Positions 55,274 through 63,357 of a stretch of DNA of 64,000 bases are shown here, one piece after another (the stretch's first letter is position 1; each line of letters opens with the position of its first letter). The notes beneath the pieces are model-generated. The model did not search any database. It was not told the DNA's origin and worked only from the letters and a program-made list of their open reading frames with translations. The stretch comes from an uncultured Bacteroidia bacterium (GTDB lineage: Bacteria; Bacteroidota; Bacteroidia; Bacteroidales; F082), in contig CACXUM010000001.1 of the NCBI GenBank assembly GCA_902770835.1, forward strand, positions 62,001-126,000, in the 5' to 3' direction. The position numbers were made by a program, and so were the translations under genes.

Positions 55274-58120
55274 ATGTTTTACAAACTGATAGAAAAGAAA
55301 CGCAACGAGTGGCTATGCTCAAAGGATTGTTCGGTGAGCGAGTTAATTCAGTACATTGAGCATCGAGGCATGATGCGCGACGCACAATTGGAGGCCATAA
55401 AAACCTACCTTTTCCTGAAAATTGCCTGTAAAAACCAGCCTTTGTGGAAACTGTTTGTTGAAGGTGCTTTCAATGATACGAATATAGGTCAGGTGGAATT
55501 GACAGAAACCGCCAGAGAGATTTTCAAAACAAACAAAGCAGCCGTTGCTTTGTTCCAATATTCCCGACTTCAAGACAAATCGGGGAGGCAATTGGCGCCG
55601 GAGTTGGAATCTTACATAAAGCGAAACGCCGACAAGATTGATTACGAAACCACATTCAAGAAGATTTTCTACGGCGTCAGTTATACGGATTATCTTTTCA
55701 GTCTTCCTATGGGTGCTGGCAAAACGTATTTGATGGCGGCCTTCATCTATCTTGATTTGTATTTCGCCCAAAACGAGCCTGACAATCCGTCGTATGCTCA
55801 CAATTTCATGGTGATGGCTCCCTCTGGGTTGAAGTCATCAATTGTACCCAGCCTAAAGCATATCAAAGAATTTGATCCCACATGGGTCTTGCCGGAACCA
55901 TTTGCCGCCACCACTCGAGATCTTATCAAGTTTGAAATCCTCGACGAACAGAAAACGGCCAACAAAAGCAATCGCATAAAGAATCCAAATGCCCAGAAAA
56001 TCAACAACCATCAGCCGTTGGACGACTTGATGGGATTAGTGGCCATTACCAATGCCGAAAAAGTCATCCTCGACCGTTATGACCCCGATATAGACCCCAC
56101 ATTGTTTACCGATGACGAATTGAAGCGGATGCAACAGGCCAATGAATTGAGGGCAATCATCGGAAAACTTCCCAATTTGGCCATTTATATTGACGAGGTG
56201 CATCACGCCGCTGACGGAGAAATCAAGTTGAGGCAAGTGGTGAATGAATGGACGAAAAGCCATTCCTTCAATTCTGTTCTTGGCTTTTCGGGAACGCCCT
56301 ATTTGGAAAAGGCGGAAAGCGTCGTTTTGGCCGAAGAGTTCTCCATCAGGAATACAGACCTTTCTAATGTGGTGTACTATTATCCATTGATTGAAGGCAT
56401 TGGGAATTTCCTGAAAGTGCCGGAAGTGAAATATGCCGACAATGAAACAGCGGCTATTGTTACCAATGGTGTCAAGGAGTTTCTCGACAAATACCAAAAC
56501 ACGGTCTATGCCAATGGAACTTGTGCCAAATTGGCCATTTATTGCGGACAGATTGAAACATTGGAGGAAACCGTTTATCCAATAGTTGCAGAGATTGCCG
56601 CCTCGTATGGCTTGAATCCGACCGACGCCATCTTAAAATATCATGATGGCAACAAGCAATATCCGAAACCCGAAGGTGCTGAAGCCGCTTTTGCTTCGCT
56701 TGATACTCCCATCTCGAAGAAAAGAATTGTGCTGCTTGTCCAAATCGGCAAGGAAGGCTGGGACTGCAAGAGCCTGACGGGTGTCATTCTTCCACAAAAA
56801 GGTGTGTGTCCGACCAATATGGTGCTGCAAACCAGTTGCCGTTGCCTCCGTCAGGTGGTGAAACACGAGGCGGAAACTGCGCTGATTTGGATGAACAAGT
56901 TCAATGCGGACACTTTGAACAAGCAGTTGAAGCAACAGCAAAACATCACTTTGCAGGAGTTTAGCCGTAAAACCCAAGAAGAATGCCCGCAAATCGAGCG
57001 TTTTTCCAGAATGGAAAAAATGCAAGTGCCACCGATTGACTTCTACCAACTGAAAGTGAGTTATGAAACCCTGATTGTTGACGAAGCCAACAAACCTGCC
57101 AAGCGGCTGCAAGACGACGAAGTTTTGGCACAGGCCGATATGACTTTGATTCACCAACAGGATATGGAAGGCAAATTGATTGCCACTTACGAGCAGGAAA
57201 ACACGGAAGAAACAAGCATCACTTTCGGTTGGTGGCTTCATCAGATTGCCAAGGAAAGCTTTGGTATGTTGAATGTCGCCGACCTGAAAACCTGCGAAAA
57301 GGAATTGCGTGACATTTTTGTCCAAACCACGACGAGCAAAGACGGCAACACCATTGAAAACAAAAAGTTTGACCATCAGCGCGTCCGTTCCCTTATTCGT
57401 CAGGCTTTTGCTCCAGTCCGCGATTTCGAGGTGACAGAAGAAGTGGTGCCTTGCAAGGCAAGTTTGTTGCAAATTGAGAAACTGACTTCGCCTGTGGATG
57501 ATGATGGTCGATATTATCCTGCACAAGAGGATGTCCGCATAATTAAGGAATGGGACGACAATCCGCCTAAAACCGAGATTACCGAAGAAGTCAGGAAACT
57601 GCTTGAGCAACTGAAAGCCTTGGGGCAGGATGTTTCGAAACTAATGCCCCAGCAAGACCCTCATCCGGAAAGGAATCAGACCTATCATTACTTGCCTTAC
57701 CGTTTCGACAGCAGCTTGGAAAAGGATTATTTCTCGACCGAGATTTTGCCTTTGATTAAAGACAAGGATCTGGAAATCTATTTCAATGGCGACGACACTT
57801 TGACGGAGTTTAAAATCAATTGTTACAACAAAGTGGGCAGCCAATGGCGTTATATTGGAAGATATGTTCCTGATTTCTTGTTGCTTGGCCGAAATGCAGA
57901 GAATGAAATCGACAAGGTAATCATCATTGAGACCAAAGGCGAAGGCTTCGCAGCCAAGTTTGCCGACAAGCGCAAGTTTATGGAAACGGAATTTGTGAAG
58001 AAAAACAACGAGAAATTTGGCTATCACCGCTTCGAGTTCCTCTATTTGGAAGATACGATGAATGCCGAACAACGCAGACAAAAGACATTGCAGACCATTA
58101 AGGACTTCTTTAATTTGTAA
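55274..58120 (+). CDS. res: Type III restriction enzyme Res subunit (helicase-nuclease)
   Basis: A 948-residue SF2 helicase with a nuclease tail. Walker A is LPMGAGKTYLMAAFIYLDL near residue 147, the DEAH-type box is AIYIDEVHHAADGE, and motif III is LGFSGTPYLEK. Helicase motif VI region: LVQIGKEGWDCKSLTGVILP and TSCRCLRQVVKHE. The C-terminal nuclease core is YVPDFLLLGRN then KVIIIETKGEGFAAKF (D-E-x-K). Type III Res cuts unmethylated DNA after ATP-dependent communication between two inversely oriented sites. It is first in the operon with mod, 12 bases apart. Usual length; no defect seen. Confidence 0.93.
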   Translation: MFYKLIEKKRNEWLCSKDCSVSELIQYIEHRGMMRDAQLEAIKTYLFLKIACKNQPLWKLFVEGAFNDTNIGQVELTETAREIFKTNKAAVALFQYSRLQDKSGRQLAPELESYIKRNADKIDYETTFKKIFYGVSYTDYLFSLPMGAGKTYLMAAFIYLDLYFAQNEPDNPSYAHNFMVMAPSGLKSSIVPSLKHIKEFDPTWVLPEPFAATTRDLIKFEILDEQKTANKSNRIKNPNAQKINNHQPLDDLMGLVAITNAEKVILDRYDPDIDPTLFTDDELKRMQQANELRAIIGKLPNLAIYIDEVHHAADGEIKLRQVVNEWTKSHSFNSVLGFSGTPYLEKAESVVLAEEFSIRNTDLSNVVYYYPLIEGIGNFLKVPEVKYADNETAAIVTNGVKEFLDKYQNTVYANGTCAKLAIYCGQIETLEETVYPIVAEIAASYGLNPTDAILKYHDGNKQYPKPEGAEAAFASLDTPISKKRIVLLVQIGKEGWDCKSLTGVILPQKGVCPTNMVLQTSCRCLRQVVKHEAETALIWMNKFNADTLNKQLKQQQNITLQEFSRKTQEECPQIERFSRMEKMQVPPIDFYQLKVSYETLIVDEANKPAKRLQDDEVLAQADMTLIHQQDMEGKLIATYEQENTEETSITFGWWLHQIAKESFGMLNVADLKTCEKELRDIFVQTTTSKDGNTIENKKFDHQRVRSLIRQAFAPVRDFEVTEEVVPCKASLLQIEKLTSPVDDDGRYYPAQEDVRIIKEWDDNPPKTEITEEVRKLLEQLKALGQDVSKLMPQQDPHPERNQTYHYLPYRFDSSLEKDYFSTEILPLIKDKDLEIYFNGDDTLTEFKINCYNKVGSQWRYIGRYVPDFLLLGRNAENEIDKVIIIETKGEGFAAKFADKRKFMETEFVKKNNEKFGYHRFEFLYLEDTMNAEQRRQKTLQTIKDFFNL

Positions 58121-58132
58121 ATACATATCGTT

Positions 58133-60022
58133 ATGGCTATCAAATACATCCCTTATTATCCCGACACGCTTGAAGGGCAAGCGATTTTAGACAACTTTGT
58201 CCGCACCAAGCGCGTGCTTCGCTATCGCGACAATGACCAAGTGGTGGAACGCATACAGCGAGGAATGCCACTCTATGAGATGGAAAAGCAGGAACAGATT
58301 GGCGGCAATCCCAACCACAATATGGTGATTCGTGGTGAATGCCTTTCGGCCTGCGCCTATCTGAAAGACAAAGGCATACAAGTTGACCTCGTCTATATCG
58401 ACCCGCCCTTTGCCAGCGGTGCCGATTATGCCAAGAAGGTGTATATCCGCCGCAACCCTAAAGTGGCTGCCGCGATAAGGCAAGCCGAGGAAGAACTTGA
58501 CCTTGAGGAACTGAAAGCCTTTGAGGAAAAAATGTATGGCGACGTGTGGGACAAGGAGCGTTACCTCAATTGGATGTACGAAAACCTGATGGCCATCAAA
58601 AGCGTGATGAGCGAAGAGGCAAGTATTTATGTACATTTGGATTGGCATATCGGCCATTATGTGAAGATTCTGTTGGATGAGATTTTTGGTGAAGATAATT
58701 TTAAAAATGAAATTATTTGGTATTATAGGAGATGGAATATTGCGGGGACTTCTTTCGCTAAAAATCATGATACTTTGTTTTGGTATATTAAGGATGCCAA
58801 TAATAAATACTGTTATAATCAACTATATATTCCAAAATCAGAAAAATCGAGTGCACAAGGAAAATCTTGGAAAAGTGTAATTGGTGAAGATGGTGTTAGG
58901 CGGTCAATACAAACAGATGAACCAACCAAAGGTGTACCAATGCCAGATGTGTGGGAAGTATCAATGATTAACCCAGTTGCAGATGAACGAAAAGATATTG
59001 ATTATGCTACCCAGAAGCCCGAAGCCCTTTTGGAGCGTATCATCAAAGCCAGTAGTAACGAAGGGATGTTGGTGGCGGATTTCTTTGGCGGTAGTGGCGT
59101 AACGGCAGCCGTGGCCAACAAATTGGGCCGCAACTTCATCCATTGCGACATTGGCATCAACAGCATCCAAACCACGAGAGACCGCCTGCTAGCCGACAAG
59201 GCCGAGTTTGATGTGCTGGAAATCAAGGATGGCGTGTCGCTCTATCGTAACCCCGTCCAAACAATGGACAAACTGAAAAGCCTGATAAAAGGACTATGTT
59301 TCCTCGATACCTTAGATGATTTTTGGGCTGGTGGAATCATTCACTCCCAATTCGGCACGATGCCCGTCTATCTGCCCAATCTGATGGACAGCAGCACCCG
59401 CCTTTTGGACAAGCCGCTGATGAACCGCATCATCCGCGAGGCCTTGCCCGACCTGCCCGACGACACCAAGCGCGTCATCGTCTATTACATCGACATTACC
59501 GACAGGGCTGAAATCGAGCAGTTCATCAAGGAGCAAAACGACCGCACCACCATCGAGATTGAACTTCGCGACTTGAAGCAAGTTTTGGACGAAGTGGTGG
59601 TTGAAGACGAAGCCGAATGGGAACTCACCGAGATACACGACAATTTGTTCAATGGCTGGAAAGTGGAACTCAAGGGTTTCCACAGCGATAGGGTGAAACG
59701 TAAAATTGACGAAGTAAACTTCAAGGGCGAGCAACAGGCTTTGCAAGCCAATGCCAAAGGCAAAACAAAACCCTTCAAACCCATAGAAATCAGCGAAGAA
59801 GGCCTTGAAACCATCGAATGGGTCAGCCTCGACTGCACCAACGCCGACAAGCAATCCCCGTGGCACAGCGACGCGGAAATCAAGATAGACAAACTCGGCT
59901 ATGTCATCCGCAACGGCGTGAAAACCCAAGACTTTTGGGATGCCACCATCCGTTGCGACGAAAAGCCAAAGCGTATGAAGATTCGGAATATTTGCGGGGA
60001 TGAGACAGTCTATCAATTATAA
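58133..60022 (+). CDS. mod: Type III DNA methyltransferase Mod subunit
   Basis: A 629-residue beta-class adenine methylase. The catalytic motif LVYIDPPFASGADYAKK lies near residue 85, and the AdoMet motif VADFFGGSGVTAAVANKLG near residue 320, with YATQKPEALLERIIKASS before it. The order (DPPF first, FxGG later) is that of Mod subunits. Mod chooses the recognition site for both Mod and Res. The central stretch from about 58680 to 58990 is AT-rich and differs sharply from its flanks; it corresponds to the target-recognition domain and looks like a swapped segment. No stop or frameshift, so probably functional. Confidence 0.92.
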   Translation: MAIKYIPYYPDTLEGQAILDNFVRTKRVLRYRDNDQVVERIQRGMPLYEMEKQEQIGGNPNHNMVIRGECLSACAYLKDKGIQVDLVYIDPPFASGADYAKKVYIRRNPKVAAAIRQAEEELDLEELKAFEEKMYGDVWDKERYLNWMYENLMAIKSVMSEEASIYVHLDWHIGHYVKILLDEIFGEDNFKNEIIWYYRRWNIAGTSFAKNHDTLFWYIKDANNKYCYNQLYIPKSEKSSAQGKSWKSVIGEDGVRRSIQTDEPTKGVPMPDVWEVSMINPVADERKDIDYATQKPEALLERIIKASSNEGMLVADFFGGSGVTAAVANKLGRNFIHCDIGINSIQTTRDRLLADKAEFDVLEIKDGVSLYRNPVQTMDKLKSLIKGLCFLDTLDDFWAGGIIHSQFGTMPVYLPNLMDSSTRLLDKPLMNRIIREALPDLPDDTKRVIVYYIDITDRAEIEQFIKEQNDRTTIEIELRDLKQVLDEVVVEDEAEWELTEIHDNLFNGWKVELKGFHSDRVKRKIDEVNFKGEQQALQANAKGKTKPFKPIEISEEGLETIEWVSLDCTNADKQSPWHSDAEIKIDKLGYVIRNGVKTQDFWDATIRCDEKPKRMKIRNICGDETVYQL

Positions 60023-60050
60023 AAACAGAGTGCTTCCGTGTAACTATATT

Positions 60051-60160
60051 TCAAACATCATTCTCAATTGTCTTAATTACCCTCGCTGGCACTCCACCAG
60101 CCAAAGTGTTATGGCTTGGTAGATATAAAGTGATCAACCGCAACTCAATAAAATTCGTTT
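60051..60160 (-). pseudogene. C-terminal remnant of a hexapeptide acetyltransferase
   Basis: The minus strand reads NTLAGGVPARVIKTIENDV and a stop. AGGVPARVIK is the closing motif of hexapeptide acetyltransferases (compare AGSPARVIREI at 30030-30572). The few upstream residues (LITLYLPSH) may belong too. The rest is missing; DUF362 paralogue 3 begins just after it. Confidence 0.6.
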
Positions 60161-60183
60161 AATTCGAGCAATTCACCGTTTTT

Positions 60184-61170
60184 CTAATCATCTATGCTCA
60201 CAATCGTATATTTCCGCGTTCCAAGTCCAATCTGTTCGGCGTATTCCACGGTATGGGTGCCGTGTTTCTTGTTGATGCGCTCTTGTAGCGGCTTGGCATC
60301 GTCGCCCTTGCTGCTGACATGGTTGAAAACAAGGTCGAGGCAGGCTTGGTCGAGGGCCACGGGGTCGGTGGAGGCCAAAATGCCGATGTCCTTGATGCGC
60401 GGCGCGGCAGGATGACCGTCGCAATCGCAATCCACCGACATATTGTTCATCACATTGATGTACACAATGTCCTTGCCATCCTGCTTGAAATAGTCGTGTA
60501 CGGCCTGTGTCGCCGCTGCCATCGACTCAAGGAAAGCATCTTGGTTGGCAATCGTCCAATGCGTCTGGCTTTTGCCTGCGGAATGGATGTAGAGTTTTCC
60601 GGCACTCGATGCCACACCAATCGACTGGTTTTTCAGCACGCCGCCGAAGCCGCCCATGGCGTGACCTTTGAAATGGGCTAAATTAATCATGAAGTCGTAG
60701 TTCTGCAAGTGCGAGCCGACAATATCGTATTGCAAGTGCTTGGTGTCCTTGACGGGCAGTTGCATTTCGCCCTCCTCGTCCATGATGTCGACGGTGGCGA
60801 TGTCGTTGTAGCCGCGTTCAGCGATAGCCTTTCGGTGCTTTTCGGTGTTGCCACGGTTGCCGCCGTAGGCCGTGTTGCACTCCACGAGGGTGCCATTTAC
60901 TTTTTGCACTAGGTTTTTAATCAGCTCAGGGCGTAGGTGGTTGCTCTTCGATGATTCGCCGGTGGAGATTTTCACCGCCACGCGACCTTGAGCCTCCACG
61001 CCCAAGGCTTCATAGATGCGCACCAACCCTTCCGGACTGATGTCGGTGGTCATATAAACCGTTGCGGCCTCACCTTCAGTCGTGGGCGGGGCGGGTTGGT
61101 GTGTTTGTGCTTGGCACGAAGCCATTCCCAAAATGCAAATTAATGCCATGATAATAGATGTTTTAGTCAT
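60184..61170 (-). CDS. DUF362 lipoprotein, paralogue 3
   Basis: A 328-residue lipoprotein (ICILGMASC). The mature part follows the other two copies: ISPEGLVRIYEALGVEAQGR, MINLAHFKGHAMGGFGGVLK and CDCDGHPAAPRIKDIGILAS. The linker is Pro/Thr/Glu-rich rather than Gln/Asn-rich. It is the second gene of an operon with the DUF1905 protein, two bases downstream of it. The three paralogues keep the same core and differ mainly in the linker, as expected from duplication within the lineage. Confidence 0.87.
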   Translation of the reverse strand: MTKTSIIMALICILGMASCQAQTHQPAPPTTEGEAATVYMTTDISPEGLVRIYEALGVEAQGRVAVKISTGESSKSNHLRPELIKNLVQKVNGTLVECNTAYGGNRGNTEKHRKAIAERGYNDIATVDIMDEEGEMQLPVKDTKHLQYDIVGSHLQNYDFMINLAHFKGHAMGGFGGVLKNQSIGVASSAGKLYIHSAGKSQTHWTIANQDAFLESMAAATQAVHDYFKQDGKDIVYINVMNNMSVDCDCDGHPAAPRIKDIGILASTDPVALDQACLDLVFNHVSSKGDDAKPLQERINKKHGTHTVEYAEQIGLGTRKYTIVSIDD

Positions 61171-61171
61171 T

Positions 61172-61492
61172 TTATTGTTGTTTTAATTGTCGTTCGCAAA
61201 AAGTTACATGTACCGAGTCGCCAAAGCTCTTGCCAATTTGTTTGCGGATGTCCTTCCGCACACCAATGATGAAGCAAGGCGTTCCCATCTTGACGATCTG
61301 GCCGTCGTAAGGCACGCCGTCAAAAGTGGCGTGAACCGCCAAGCGTTCTTTTCCGAAGATTGCCTTGATGTCGAAAGGCACCTCGACGTATGCGGCATCC
61401 ATATCCTCGTTTTGGATGATGATGGCATCGAATTCATACAGCCCATCATTGGCGACATTGGGATTTTCTGTGGGTTTGTTGTTCATGGGCAT
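61172..61492 (-). CDS. DUF1905 protein
   Basis: About 106 residues. It contains [40 protein letters not shown] and [20 protein letters not shown], the pattern of the small DUF1905 beta-barrel family, of unknown function. The ATG at 61492 is preferred over a more distant TTG. A -7 box (61541-61548) lies upstream. It is the first gene of a pair with DUF362 paralogue 3. Confidence 0.83.
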   Translation of the reverse strand: MPMNNKPTENPNVANDGLYEFDAIIIQNEDMDAAYVEVPFDIKAIFGKERLAVHATFDGVPYDGQIVKMGTPCFIIGVRKDIRKQIGKSFGDSVHVTFCERQLKQQ

Positions 61493-61540
61493 AGAAGACA
61501 AGTCGTCTTTCAATTAAGTCGTTTTGTTCAAGAAACGTAG

Positions 61541-61548
61541 CAAAAATA
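61541..61548 (-). promoter_or_regulatory. -7 box of the DUF1905-DUF362 operon
   Basis: TATTTTTG on the minus strand, 48 bp before the ATG at 61492. Confidence 0.5.
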
Positions 61549-61569
61549 CAACTTTTCTTGAATAAAACA

Positions 61570-62103
61570 CTATTTATGGTTTTTCAGATGCGTCTTCAGC
61601 AGTTTCACCGCCTGCCCGTAAGGACTTGAAGTGACACTCACGAAGTAGGCAGCCATGTCGGTGGTGTAGGTGTTTTTGTAGTAGCCTTTGGTGAAGAGTT
61701 CCTCCTCGGTGAAACTCTCGGCGAGGCGGAGCATCTCCTCATGGGTCTCTTGCAGCAGGCGTTTGGCTTCCTCCAAAGACGTGTTTTGGTGCTTCTCTAC
61801 CAGCATCTTGTCCATCTCGTGGTAGTTCTTGCGGTACTCGTCGGGCAGGTAGTCTCTCGGGTGGCCTTCGCGGATGTTGTTTACAAACTCGCGCATCAGC
61901 ACCTGCCATTCGTAGAGGTGAATCAGAAGGTCGCGGAGGCAGCGGTCGTATTGCCAGCGCACACCGCATTTCTTGGGGTCGGCGGCAAAGTCAAAGGGAG
62001 CTGATACGGCTTCCTCGCTCATCTTGGCAATTTGCTCATTCAGTTTGGCATAGCCATCGGTCATGGCGGCCACAAGTTCTTGTTTGTTGGTGGGATTGGG
62101 CAT
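61570..62103 (-). CDS. ClbS/DfsB-family four-helix-bundle protein
   Basis: A 177-residue protein. TNKQELVAAMTDGYAKLNEQ, VRWQYDRCLRDLLIHLYEWQ and NTYTTDMAAYFVSVTSSPYG fit the ClbS/DfsB family of DinB-like four-helix bundles, which in E. coli ClbS protects against colibactin. Without a colibactin-type cluster, the role here is unknown. It follows the TfoX-like gene by 18 bases and probably shares its transcript. Confidence 0.85.
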   Translation of the reverse strand: MPNPTNKQELVAAMTDGYAKLNEQIAKMSEEAVSAPFDFAADPKKCGVRWQYDRCLRDLLIHLYEWQVLMREFVNNIREGHPRDYLPDEYRKNYHEMDKMLVEKHQNTSLEEAKRLLQETHEEMLRLAESFTEEELFTKGYYKNTYTTDMAAYFVSVTSSPYGQAVKLLKTHLKNHK

Positions 62104-62121
62104 ATTATTCAGTTTTGAGAT

Positions 62122-62442
62122 TCATTTTTTCCGTTTCGGTTTCGGCATCGGTAGTTCCTTACAAGTCGCCCGGACGAGTTCAGAAACATAATCACAGTCG
62201 TCCACATCGTCAATGAAGAAATAGTCTTTCGCTCCGTCGTATGGCGGACGCATTTCGATGCTGTGCAATAGCGAGCGACCAGCCTCGGTCGGCTTCAAGT
62301 AGAAGCGGTTGTCGCAGATGAGGCCGAAGATAATGCCGTCGCAGTAGATGCCGTAGTCGCCGAACATTTTCTTCACTGTGATTTCGCCTGCTTTGGCGCA
62401 TTGGTCGGCGATGTATTGAACGAAGTCGGGGTTGCTTGCCAT
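62122..62442 (-). CDS. TfoX N-terminal-domain protein
   Basis: A 106-residue protein made of the TfoX/Sxy N-terminal domain: ITVKKMFGDYGIYCDGIIFG, LICDNRFYLKPTEAGRSLLH and a basic MPKPKRKK tail. The full competence regulator also has a C-terminal domain, absent here, but stand-alone forms are widespread. Its promoter region is a copy of the acyl-ACP thioesterase 5' end (62478-62520), so it may be driven by that borrowed promoter. Confidence 0.85.
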   Translation of the reverse strand: MASNPDFVQYIADQCAKAGEITVKKMFGDYGIYCDGIIFGLICDNRFYLKPTEAGRSLLHSIEMRPPYDGAKDYFFIDDVDDCDYVSELVRATCKELPMPKPKRKK

Positions 62443-62477
62443 GTTGTTGGGTTAAGTTTGAGGTTTTGAAAAAGTGT

Positions 62478-62520
62478 ACTTTGTAATTCAGGCTGTACAT
62501 AAATTCCAATTTTCGGCAAA
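62478..62520. repeat. Copy B of the duplicated thioesterase 5' end and promoter
   Basis: These 43 bases match 10007-10049 with a single difference. They carry the leader and first eight thioesterase codons (MYSLNYKV), then unrelated sequence. A -7 box, TACTTTTG (62517-62524, minus), is still intact and points at the TfoX-like gene. Confidence 0.88.
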
Positions 62521-62847
62521 AGTAGGGAAATTTTTCTTAATTTTATACTTCCTGTTTTTATACTCACCCTCCACCTCAAGGATGCCTTCGTCCACGAGTT
62601 GTTTGAGGTAGTCGCGGGTTCTTGAAGGTTTGAGACCGATGGCTTTCGAAATGGTTTTTGCGTCTGAAATCCCGTTATCGGCGATAAAATCGATGATTTG
62701 TCGCCGATTTTCTTCATTTCGATTTCGATTTTCAGTTTTTATTGTCGTTTTATCAGGTTCCTCTTCATTCATCGAAGCTATCAGTTCGAATACCAGATGC
62801 ATCTGGCTATAGGCAATTTTATCCGCTCTTTTCTTCGCCTTTTCCAA
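62488..62847 (-). CDS. Winged-helix protein with a replaced C-terminus
   Basis: About 119 residues or fewer. The clear part is a winged helix: ENRRQIIDFIADNGISDAKT, SKAIGLKPSRTRDYLKQLVD and EGILEVEGEYKNRKYKIKK, as in C-terminal domains of AlbA_2 ATPases and in small regulators. The last 12 residues (AENWNLCTA) are coded inside the duplicated thioesterase leader, so the natural end was lost. No ATG matches the first codon: TTG at 62847 or the internal ATG at 62802 are the options. It may be a fragment of a longer gene. Confidence 0.55.
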   Translation of the reverse strand: MEKAKKRADKIAYSQMHLVFELIASMNEEEPDKTTIKTENRNRNEENRRQIIDFIADNGISDAKTISKAIGLKPSRTRDYLKQLVDEGILEVEGEYKNRKYKIKKNFPTFAENWNLCTA

Positions 62848-62848
62848 T

Positions 62849-63357
62849 TTAAATCAGGGCATTAGGCAAATACTTTTCAAAATCCACCGTCGGCAGCTTG
62901 CTTCCTTTTGCCAACACATCCTTGACAAACTGTTCACATTCTTCAACCGACATCTTTCCTCGTTTCATTGCATAATACAGGAAATCAATCGTAGTCAGAT
63001 AAGTGATTTGCTGTTTTTCACAATACACCTTAATGTCTTTCAGATTGCTGCTACCGATGACATTGTTAGTATAACGGCAATAGGCCATACAAGCGCTCTC
63101 ACCTTTGCCAAAAGTCTGCAAAAGCCTGGCATACTCGACCATCATCTCCCCTGTCGGGTTGAACATCTCCTTTGAAATGTTTTTCAGAAAAAGATTTGGT
63201 TGTCCAACTGGTTTTGAATGGATCCAATCTCATCATATACCGTACTCAAAACGACATGTTCATATTCCGTCAATATCTCCGGCAACAGGCTCAAGCGTCC
63301 CGCTTTGGCGAAATGAATCAGCACATCAGCATCCAGTATGATTTTGACCTTCTCCAT
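62849..63357 (-). pseudogene. PIN-domain nuclease gene split by a frameshift
   Basis: From the ATG at 63357 the minus strand codes IILDADVLIHFAKAGRLSLL (PIN-domain opening, Asp-x-Asp), then SIQNQLDNQIFF and a stop. One extra T in the five-base T run (63188-63192, read on the plus strand as A) would restore the frame into SKEMFNPTGEMMVEYARLLQ, and on to GKGESACMAYCRYTNNVIGS, the second PIN acidic motif. So it is a full PIN gene with a one-base deletion, or a sequencing error. It overlaps the ImmA/IrrE gene, its likely partner. Confidence 0.78.

Noticed and set aside
56633-57610. A 325-codon minus frame inside the type III res gene
   Set aside because: The plus frame shows all helicase motifs; the minus frame has no domain and no promoter.
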